DNA of 12,653 bases. Origin: Alphaproteobacteria bacterium. Lineage in GTDB: Bacteria; Pseudomonadota; Alphaproteobacteria; JAEULC01. A program made the translations under genes and the position numbers. The stretch's first letter is position 1. Every line of letters begins with the position of its first letter. The notes under the pieces were generated by a model. The model was not told where the DNA came from. It did not search any database and worked only from the letters and a program-made list of their open reading frames with translations. Where the stretch lies: positions 1 to 12,653 of the forward strand of contig JADZDN010000035.1 in the NCBI GenBank assembly GCA_020851015.1, written 5' to 3'. Positions 5,644 to 12,653 of the stretch are shown here, piece by piece.

Positions 5644-7026
5644 ATGGAGATCGAGTTTGCGACGCAGGTGCGCCGCGCCGCGCGGGCGGCGGCGATGCTC
5701 GCCCTGCTTGCCGTAGCGGGCTGCGCTGCGCCGCCGAGCGAGCCCGCGGCACGGGCCGCCCATGACGAGGCCAACGATCCGCTGGAGCCGATGAACCGGT
5801 CGATCTTCGAGTTCAACACCGGCCTCGACAAGTATTTCCTGAAACCCGTCGCCACCGCCTACAGCAACGTCCCGGAGCCGATGCGCGACGCCCTGCGGAA
5901 TTTTCTTCGCAATCTCCGCTCGCCGCTGATCCTCACCCACGATCTGCTGCAGGGCGAGCCGCGCCGCGCCGGGCTGACGGCGGAGCGGTTCCTGCTCAAC
6001 ACCACCGTCGGCGCGGCGGGGTTCTACGATTTCGCCGACGCGGTCATGAACGTCGGCTTCCACGACGAGGATTTCGGCCAGACCCTCGCGGTCTGGGGAA
6101 CGCCCGAGGGTCCCTACCTGGTCCTGCCCCTGATCGGCCCGTCCAACGCACGCGACGCGGGCGGCCTTGCCGTCGACAGCGTGGGCGATCCGGTATCGCT
6201 TACCTTGCAGGCCTATGGCTACGGCCTGGTATCGGTGGGGCGGTTCGCGCTTGGCGCGCTCGACCAGCGCACCCGCGCGCTGGGCACGCTCGATACGGTC
6301 AAGGAGACGTCGATCGACTACTACGCCAGCCTGCGCAGCCTCTATCGCCAGCGCCGGCAGGAGGACATCCGCAACGGTCGGCCGGGCCCGCCACCCCATG
6401 AAATTTCGCGCGGAACGGACGACAGCCCGATCCCCTCGGGGGCGCCGGCAGGGCCGACGCCAAGTTCGCCTCCAGCCGGCGACGATGCGCCGGTCCCGGC
6501 CGCGGTACTGCCAGCGGCAGCGGCAGCGGCGCCTGCCGCCCCGCCCGTCCCGCCCGCCGTCGAGCCGGAACCGCCCGCCGCCCAGCCCGTCGCGGCGGCG
6601 CCGGCCGATGCCGCATCCGCTCGCGCGCCCGCCGCGCAACCGCCCTGCGGCCAGGTGCAGACAGCCATCGCCTGGGGCGAGGATCTGGGCCAGGTGTTCT
6701 TCGCCAACGGCTCGTCCGTGCTATCGCCCGAGGCGCGGCGGAAGTTGCTGGCGGTCGCGCGGAAGGCGCAGCAAAGCCGCGCGTTCGTTCACGTGGTCGG
6801 TCATGCCAGCGAGCGGACCGGCGAAATTGACCCGGTGCAGCACCAGCTCATCAACTTCGAGATGTCCTGGCTGCGCGCCGCGGCGGCGGGCGACACGATC
6901 CAGAAGGCGGGCATTCCGTGGAACCGGCTGATCATCGAGGCGCGCAGCGACCAGGAACCCCTGTGCACGGAAATCATGCCGTCGGGCGAAGCGGCAAATC
7001 GCCGCGTTGCGATATACTTGGAGTGA
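5644..7026 (+). CDS. MlaA (VacJ) lipoprotein fused to an OmpA-like C-terminal domain
   Basis: This 460-residue predicted outer-membrane lipoprotein joins two modules. A signal peptide with lipobox Val-Ala-Gly-Cys (C27) leads into a MlaA domain (about 43-245; NDPLEPMNRSIFEFN at 44-58, GPYLVLPLIGPSNARDAGG at 156-174). MlaA pulls misplaced phospholipids from the outer leaflet into the retrograde Mla pathway. A Pro/Ala-rich linker (about 246-333) precedes an OmpA-like domain (about 348-460): VFFANGSSVLSPEARRKLL, VVGHASERTG, NFEMSWLRAAAA and the closing NRRVAIYLE. N404 and R411 line up with peptidoglycan contacts of OmpA, but the usual Asp after GHT is replaced by Ser-Glu (389-390). C335 and C441 flank the domain and might pair. 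Typical MlaA is about 230-280 residues, so the C-terminal module is an addition. The ATG at 5644 (weak GGGCGG upstream) gives a proper signal peptide; in-frame starts at 5590 and 5596 lack ribosome sites. No mlaBCDEF genes are nearby. Confidence 0.88.
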   Translation: MEIEFATQVRRAARAAAMLALLAVAGCAAPPSEPAARAAHDEANDPLEPMNRSIFEFNTGLDKYFLKPVATAYSNVPEPMRDALRNFLRNLRSPLILTHDLLQGEPRRAGLTAERFLLNTTVGAAGFYDFADAVMNVGFHDEDFGQTLAVWGTPEGPYLVLPLIGPSNARDAGGLAVDSVGDPVSLTLQAYGYGLVSVGRFALGALDQRTRALGTLDTVKETSIDYYASLRSLYRQRRQEDIRNGRPGPPPHEISRGTDDSPIPSGAPAGPTPSSPPAGDDAPVPAAVLPAAAAAAPAAPPVPPAVEPEPPAAQPVAAAPADAASARAPAAQPPCGQVQTAIAWGEDLGQVFFANGSSVLSPEARRKLLAVARKAQQSRAFVHVVGHASERTGEIDPVQHQLINFEMSWLRAAAAGDTIQKAGIPWNRLIIEARSDQEPLCTEIMPSGEAANRRVAIYLE

Positions 7027-7034
7027 ACTCACCT

Positions 7035-7739
7035 ATGGTCGCTGAACCTACCGGCAACCAATCCGCGGGGTGGGAAGCCGTGACGCCATCGACAAAAGAG
7101 CGAGGCCCGAAGGAAGTGCGGGTGTGGGACCCGTTCGTGCGTGTCGCGCACTGGCTGCTCGCCGCCGCCTTTTTCATCGCCTACCTGACCGACGGCAAGC
7201 CCCAGTGGCTGCATGTCTGGTCGGGCTACCTGGTCGCGGCGATCATCGTATCGCGGATCGTCTGGGGCCTGGTCGGGCCGCGCCACGCCCGCTTCGCCGA
7301 GTTCGTGCCATCGCCCCGCGCCGCCCTGCGCTACCTGATCGACCTGGTTCGGCTGCGCGCGCCGCGGCATCTCGGCCACAGCCCGGCCGGCGGAGCGATG
7401 ATCGTCGCGCTGATCCTGTCCCTGTCGATCACGGCCGGCACCGGCATGGCGCTGCTGGCGATCCGCGAGAACCAGGGTCCGCTGGCGCCGTGGCTGGGCG
7501 GCCAAGTGGTCGCCGCCGCGCCCACGCCATCGAAGCCGGGCGAGCGGAAGCCGAAGCCCGGCCGCATGGTCAAGCAGGTGCATGAGCTGTTCTCCAACCT
7601 GACCCTGCTGTTGGTCGGCTTCCATGTGGCGGGCGTGGCGGGCGCGAGCTTCGCCCATCGCGAGAACCTGGTCCGCGCCATGATCACCGGCCGCAAGCGG
7701 GCGCCCGATTCCCCGGCGCGCCAGGCGCCTGCGGAATAG
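7035..7739 (+). CDS. Cytochrome b561-type membrane protein (cytochrome b/b6 domain)
   Basis: This 234-residue inner-membrane dihaem cytochrome should pass electrons between the quinone pool and a partner redox protein. Four hydrophobic helices are visible at about 38-52, 62-80, 118-142 and 186-204. Candidate haem-ligand histidines are in the right places: H39 (VRVAHW), H60 (WLHVWSGYL), H183 (QVHELF) and H197 (VGFHVAG). The WDPFVRVAHW start and the LGHSPAGGAMIV segment match the family that also contains hydrogenase b-type cytochromes. Between helices 3 and 4 is a Pro/Lys-rich insert (162-178). The ATG at 7035 lies 8 bases after the MlaA-OmpA stop and has GGAG 11 bases upstream inside that gene's last codons, so the two are probably co-transcribed. 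An in-frame GTG at 7080, preceded by GGGA, is an alternative start. No catalytic partner is adjacent. Confidence 0.85.
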   Translation: MVAEPTGNQSAGWEAVTPSTKERGPKEVRVWDPFVRVAHWLLAAAFFIAYLTDGKPQWLHVWSGYLVAAIIVSRIVWGLVGPRHARFAEFVPSPRAALRYLIDLVRLRAPRHLGHSPAGGAMIVALILSLSITAGTGMALLAIRENQGPLAPWLGGQVVAAAPTPSKPGERKPKPGRMVKQVHELFSNLTLLLVGFHVAGVAGASFAHRENLVRAMITGRKRAPDSPARQAPAE

Positions 7740-7751
7740 GGCGCGGAGCGA

Positions 7752-8627
7752 TCAGGGCTTGACGAACTTGAGGACGAACTCGTCCTTCGGTTGCGGCGGG
7801 TCGGGCGTGTTCTTGTCCTTCGGATCGTAGGGGTTGCGCAGGAAGCTGCCCTCCGCCTGCAGCTTGAACCCCGCCGCCTCGACCTCGCGGCGCAGGAACG
7901 CCTCCTCGATCCGGTGCAGCGTGCCTGCCTCGGAGATGCCGGTGCCGGGCCTTCCGGCATGATCGGCGATCACGTAGATGCCGCCCGGCTTGAGCGCGCG
8001 GAAAACGGCGCGGTTCATCGGCGCCCGGTCGACGCCGAGATGGCCAAGGTCGTGGTAGTTGAACATCAGGGTCACGACGTCGAGCCGGTCCGTCGCAAGC
8101 TCGGGCGGGATCGGGTCCTCGAACGGCCGCGAGACGGCGACGATCGGCGCTGCCGCGACTCCCGCCGCGCGGAGCTTCGCGTCACGATCGGCCAGCGCCA
8201 CCGGCGAGGGGCGCGGCGGACCCGCCGGCGCCGCGGCCGGCGGCGCTGCCGCGATGGTCGGATTGCTGTTGCCCTCGGGCGCGGCGGGCGGGGTCGGCGC
8301 CCGGTTGGGATCGCGCGGCTGGCTCTGGCCATAGACGGTCCCGGTCGGGCCGATCGCGCGCGCCAGCAGCTCGGTGGTGTAGCCGCCGGCCGCGCTGAGA
8401 TCGAGCGCGACCAAGCCGGGACGAAGCCCGATGAAACCGAGCATCTGCTCCGGCTTGCGGCGCAGATCGTTGGTGCGGTCGGCCGCGCTGCGGTCCGGGC
8501 TGGCGATGATCGCCGCGATGCGCTCGGCCGACAGCGGCGCGGGCGCCTGCGCCGATGCCCAGGGACCGAGCAGCAGGCAAGCGCCGATCGCTATGCCGGC
8601 CATCATGGCGTTTCGTGAAATTTCCAT
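7752..8627 (-). CDS. Predicted exported methyltransferase-fold protein (class I SAM family)
   Basis: This 291-residue protein has a class I methyltransferase pattern but also an export signal: a hydrophobic run at 8-24 and a likely cleavage site after Ala-Ser-Ala at 24-26. Residues 61-100 (MLGFIGLRPGLVALDLSAAGGYTTELLA onwards) occupy the position of motif I, but the usual glycine cluster is altered to DLSAAGGY. A Pro/Ala-rich insert (about 105-142) separates this from a second half with RLDVVTLMFNYHDLGHLG (181-198), AVFRALKPGGIYVIADH (207-223) and a C-terminal beta strand. Similar predicted methyltransferases with signal peptides are known, but their substrate is not. SAM is not expected in the periplasm, so activity there is doubtful. 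The ATG at 8627 has a GAGGA ribosome site at 8635-8639. It converges on the cytochrome gene with a 12-base gap. Confidence 0.8.
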   Translation of the reverse strand: MEISRNAMMAGIAIGACLLLGPWASAQAPAPLSAERIAAIIASPDRSAADRTNDLRRKPEQMLGFIGLRPGLVALDLSAAGGYTTELLARAIGPTGTVYGQSQPRDPNRAPTPPAAPEGNSNPTIAAAPPAAAPAGPPRPSPVALADRDAKLRAAGVAAAPIVAVSRPFEDPIPPELATDRLDVVTLMFNYHDLGHLGVDRAPMNRAVFRALKPGGIYVIADHAGRPGTGISEAGTLHRIEEAFLRREVEAAGFKLQAEGSFLRNPYDPKDKNTPDPPQPKDEFVLKFVKP

Positions 8628-8793
8628 TGGCGTGTCCTCATCCCGATCTGAGCAGTGCCTTGCCGGCGAGACTAGTCGGTCTTCGCGCCGAGGCCAATCG
8701 CGCGCCGCAAGTCTGCGTGAACGGCTTGGTCGACCTGGCTATCCGGCGGGCGGTTCGTGCTATGACGGCGGCTTGGAGAAAACGGAGGTAGCC
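8628..8793. promoter_or_regulatory. Divergent spacer between the exported methyltransferase and rhodanese genes
   Basis: This 166-base spacer must hold promoters for both outward-facing genes. Each has a clear ribosome site (GAGGA at 8635-8639 for the minus gene, GGAGG at 8784-8788 for the plus gene). A TATGAC at 8761-8766 could be a -10 for the rhodanese gene, but I see no convincing -35 at the right distance. No repeat or operator stands out. Confidence 0.3.
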
Positions 8794-9177
8794 ATGCCCA
8801 CCAGCGTCAAGCAGATGATGGAAGCGGCCAACGCGGCGGTGCCGAAGATCACGCCGGCCCAGGCCAAGGAGATGATCGCCAAGGGCAACGTCCTGGTCGT
8901 GGACGTGCGCGACGCCCCGGAGGTTGCGGCAAGCGGCAAGGTCAAGGGCGCGGTCCACGTGTCGCGCGGCATGCTGGAATTCCGCGCCGATCCCGACCTG
9001 CCCTCGCACGACAAGAATTTCGACAAGGGCAGGACGATCATCTTCTACTGCGGGTCGGGCGGCAGGTCGGCGCTGAGCGGCAAGGTACTGAAGGACATGG
9101 GCTACGAGAAGGTCTACAACCTCGGCGCCTTCAAGGACTGGGCGGAGAGCGGCGGCGCGGTCGAGAAGCAGGGCTAG
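8794..9177 (+). CDS. Single-domain rhodanese-like sulfurtransferase
   Basis: This 127-residue single rhodanese domain should carry sulfane sulfur as a persulfide on its catalytic cysteine. Its physiological donor and acceptor are unknown. Residues 19-41 (ITPAQAKEMIAKGNVLVVDVRD within them) give the usual opening strand and DVR motif. The active-site loop is CGSGGR at 86-91, with C86 as the persulfide-forming residue. The C-terminal VYNLGAFKDWAESGG (107-121) is the standard closing motif. There is no signal peptide, so it is probably cytoplasmic. The start is well supported by GGAGG at 8784-8788, five bases before the ATG. Its TAG stop overlaps that of the convergent manC gene. The 166-base spacer to the divergent methyltransferase gene holds no other gene. 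Confidence 0.92.
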   Translation: MPTSVKQMMEAANAAVPKITPAQAKEMIAKGNVLVVDVRDAPEVAASGKVKGAVHVSRGMLEFRADPDLPSHDKNFDKGRTIIFYCGSGGRSALSGKVLKDMGYEKVYNLGAFKDWAESGGAVEKQG

Positions 9178-10594
9178 GACTTCTCCGCCCGCCCGTACTT
9201 GTCGTCGAACCGCACGATATCGTCCTCGCCCAGGTAGGGGCCGGACTGCACCTCGATCAGGTGCAGCGGCAGCATGCCCGGGTTCTCCAGCCGGTGCTTG
9301 GTGCCGAGCGGGATGTAGGTCGACTGGTTCTCGTGCAGCAGCACCACCTCGTCGCCGCGCGTCACGCGCGCCGTGCCCTGCACGACAATCCAGTGCTCGG
9401 CGCGATGGTGGTGCATCTGCAGCGACAGGCTGGCGCCCGGCTTCACGACGATGCGCTTGACCTGGAAGCGCTCGCCGGTGTCGATCGTCTCGTAGGTGCC
9501 CCAGGGGCGGTGGAACTCGCGGTGATTGCGGTGCTCGTCGCGTCCCGCCGCCTTGATCTTGGCGACCAGGTCCTTGACCCCTTCCGCCCGCGCGCGGTCG
9601 GTCACCAGCACCGCGTCCTTGGTGGCGACCACGACGACGTTCTTCAGCCCCAGCACGCCGACCAGCGGCCCGTCCGACGCGACGTAGGACCCGCCGACGT
9701 CGTGGGTCACGGCCTTGCCGCTGACCGCGTTGCCGGCGGCGTCGTGCGGCGCGGCCTCGTACATCGCGTTCCACGAGCCGAGGTCGCTCCAGCCCAGATC
9801 GGCGGGCACCACCGCGGCGTCGGCGGTCTTCTCCATCACCGCGTAGTCGATCGACAATTCCCGCGCCTTGGCGAAGCTGGCCTTGTCGAGCCGCGTGAAC
9901 TCGAGATCGCGCGAGCGGCTGGCCACTGACTCGCGCACCGCCGCCAGCATCGCCGGCTGGAACTGCGCCAGCTCTTCCAGGTAGCGCTTGGCGGTGAAGG
10001 CGAACATGCCGCTGTTCCACGACCAGCCGCCCTCGGTGAGCATCGCCTTGGCGGTCTGCTCCGGCGGCTTTTCGACGAAGCGCTCGATGGCGTAGACGCC
10101 GGGCGTGCCCTCCAGCGGCGTGCCCATGCGGATATAGCCGAAGCCAGAGCGCGGCCCGTCCGGCGCGATGCCGAAGGTGACCAGCTTGCCGCGCAGCGCG
10201 GCCGCGGCGGCCTTGTCGATCGCGGCGTGGAAGGCGACCAGGTCGGTGATCTGGTGGTCCGACGGCAGCACCAGCAGCACGGCGTCGGGATCGGCCTCGG
10301 CGACCAGCAGGGCGGCGGCCGCGATCGCCGGCGCGGTCGAGCGCCCCACCGGTTCCAGCACGATGTTCGACGGCGCGATGCCGATCTGGCGCATCTGCTC
10401 GGCCACCAGGAAGCGGTGCTCCTCGCTGGCGACCAGGGTGGGGCCGGCGAAGCGGGCCGGCGCGCCGACGCGCAGCACGGTTTCCTGCAGGATGGTGCGG
10501 TCGGAGGTGAGACTGAGGAACTGCTTCGGACGAAGCTCGCGCGACACCGGCCACAGCCGCGTACCCGCGCCGCCCGAAAGAATCACCGGATGAA

Positions 10595-10607
<13 letters not shown>
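9174..10607 (-). CDS. manC: Mannose-1-phosphate guanylyltransferase / mannose-6-phosphate isomerase (type II, bifunctional)
   Basis: This 477-residue cytoplasmic enzyme makes GDP-mannose from mannose-1-phosphate and GTP, and interconverts fructose-6-phosphate and mannose-6-phosphate. The nucleotidyltransferase half (about 5-290) has the signature GGAGTRLWPVSRELRPKQF at 12-30, LPSDH at 114-118, GFGYIRMG at 155-162 and FVEKP at 177-181. The C-terminal cupin (about 362-470) is the isomerase, with RPWGTYETID at 367-376 and the metal-site motif QMHHHRAEHW at 397-406, followed by YIPLGTKHRLENPG. The length is that of AlgA/ManC enzymes (about 470-480). The start is GTG at 10607, with AGGAG five bases upstream. 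This lies inside the end of rmlA, giving a 13-base overlap. The product feeds GDP-mannose or GDP-fucose/rhamnose sugars into surface polysaccharide. Confidence 0.95.
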
Positions 10608-11496
<889 letters not shown>

Positions 11497-11500
<4 letters not shown>

Positions 11501-12570
11501 GAGCGCGCCGCTTCCCGGGCGACGCCCAGACGCTGGCCGGCGAAGCCGCGCGCGCGGATCGCCAGCCACCATGGGCGATGCTCGATGTACCAGGCGACCG
11601 TGCGCGCGATGCCCTGGTCGAAGTCGACCGCGGGCCGCCAGCCCAGGTCGCGCCCGATCAGCGCGATGTCCATGGCGTAGCGCAGGTCGTGCCCGGGCCG
11701 GTCGGCCACGAACTCGATCGCCTCGTCGTGCCTTCGCGCGTCGCTGCGGGGAGCCAGGCGGTCGAGCGCCGCGCAGACCGCGCGCGCCACGTCGAGGTTG
11801 GTCCGCTCCGCCCGCCCGCCGATGCAGTAGGTCCGGCCGGGCTCGCCCGCCTCGGCCACGCGCTCCAGCGCCGCGGCGTGGTCCTCGACATAGAGCCAGT
11901 CGCGCACGTTGGCGCCCTTGCCGTAGATCGGCAGCTTGCGACCCTCCAGCGCGCCCAGGATCAGCGTGGGGATCAGCTTCTCGGGAAACTGGTAGGGGCC
12001 GTAGTTGTTGGTGCAGTTCGTCACCACCACCGGCAGGCCATGGGTGTGGAAGTAGGCGCGCGCGATGTGATCCGACCCGGCCTTCGAGGCCGCATAGGGC
12101 GAACGCGGATCGTAGCGCGTGGTCTCGTCGAAATGCCCGGTCGCGCCCAGCGATCCGAACACCTCGTCGGTCGATACGTGGACGAAACGGAATGCGCTGC
12201 GTCCGGCGGGGTCGAGGCCGCGCCAGTAGCCGAGCACCGTGTCGAGCAGTTTCTGCGTGCCCAGCACGTTGGTCGTCATGAAGGCCGAGGCGTCGTCGAT
12301 CGACCGGTCGACATGGCTCTCCGCCGCCAGGTGCAGGATCGCGCGCGGCCGGTGTTCCGCCAGCAGGCGGCCGACCAGCGCGCGGTCGCCGATGTCGCCC
12401 CGCACGAAGACATGCCGCGGCTCGTCGGCGAACGCGGCCAGCGAATCGCGGTTGCCGGCATAGGTCAAAAGGTCGAGGTTGACGACGCGGTCGCCCGCCC
12501 CCAGGCGCCGGCGGACCAGGTTGGCGCCGATGAACCCGGCGCCGCCGGTAACCAGTATCGGTCCGTTCAT
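11497..12570 (-). CDS. rmlB: dTDP-glucose 4,6-dehydratase
   Basis: This 357-residue short-chain dehydrogenase-fold enzyme converts dTDP-glucose to dTDP-4-keto-6-deoxyglucose using bound NAD. The nucleotide-binding loop is GGAGFIG at 9-15. NLDLLTYAGN (31-40) and HLAAESHVDRSI (80-91) are diagnostic of this family. The catalytic set is present: T134-D135-E136 in HVSTDEVFG, and the Tyr-x-x-x-Lys pair Y159 and K163 in SPYAASKAGSDH. TNCTNNYGPYQFPEKLIP (184-201) and VRDWLYVEDH complete the match. The length is normal. It starts with ATG at 12570. Only a weak purine stretch (GGAAGGA, about 12 bases or more away) precedes it, so translation efficiency is unclear. It is the first gene of the rmlB-rmlA-manC run, and its promoter should lie in the last 83 bases of the window or beyond. 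The symbol rfbB is equivalent. Confidence 0.96.
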
Positions 12571-12653
12571 GCCGTCCGGCCGTCCTTCCTGGGCAGCCCC
12601 GCCGTCGATCTTAACCGCCGCATTGGCGTCTCGATAGGGCTTTCGCCGCCACG

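Noticed and set aside
6918..7034. N-terminal extension of the cytochrome gene.
   Set aside because: It would overlap the MlaA-OmpA gene by over 100 bases with no ribosome site or family similarity. The ATG at 7035 fits the operon spacing.

Overview
The window is GC-rich DNA (by eye well above 60% G+C), densely packed with genes, and has the feel of an alphaproteobacterial chromosome, perhaps a Rhodospirillales-like soil or water lineage. The basis is the base composition, the TAXI-type TRAP transporter with a fused permease, a CoxG homologue, a MlaA lipoprotein (so a diderm cell) and the general gene style. No rRNA or tRNA marker is present, so the assignment is an inference. I see thirteen protein-coding genes, one cut by the left edge, and no RNA genes, insertion sequences, CRISPR arrays or stretches over 300 bases without a gene.

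Layout, left to right. Positions 1-1919 (minus strand) hold a TRAP uptake system: a periplasmic TAXI binding protein followed by a fused membrane permease that runs off the window. Divergent from it at 2072-2677 (plus) is a CoxG/SRPBCC-type protein with a C-terminal membrane anchor and no CO-dehydrogenase genes beside it. The spacer between them carries three copies of a GGACT half-site. Positions 2690-5465 (minus) hold, in transcription order, a VapB-type antitoxin, a PIN-domain VapC-type toxin, a stand-alone CysD-like PP-loop ATPase and an M20-family N-carbamoyl-amino-acid hydrolase. The toxin-antitoxin pair has its own palindromic operator over a candidate promoter at 5482-5520.

Positions 5644-7739 (plus) hold an unusual lipoprotein joining a MlaA (VacJ) lipid-transport domain to an OmpA-like cell-wall-binding domain through a Pro/Ala linker, followed after 8 bases by a four-helix cytochrome b561-type membrane protein. 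A convergent gene at 7752-8627 (minus) encodes a predicted exported methyltransferase-fold protein with an atypical SAM motif. A single-domain rhodanese follows at 8794-9177 (plus), meeting the next operon tail to tail in a shared CTAG.

Positions 9174-12570 (minus) are a tightly overlapped nucleotide-sugar operon in the order rmlB, rmlA, manC. It would supply dTDP-4-keto-6-deoxyglucose and GDP-mannose for surface polysaccharide. The rmlC and rmlD partners are not in the window. The points most worth a second look are the MlaA-OmpA fusion, the CysD-like/carbamoylase pair, the exported methyltransferase and the repeated half-sites between the TRAP and CoxG genes. None of these proves a new system from sequence alone.
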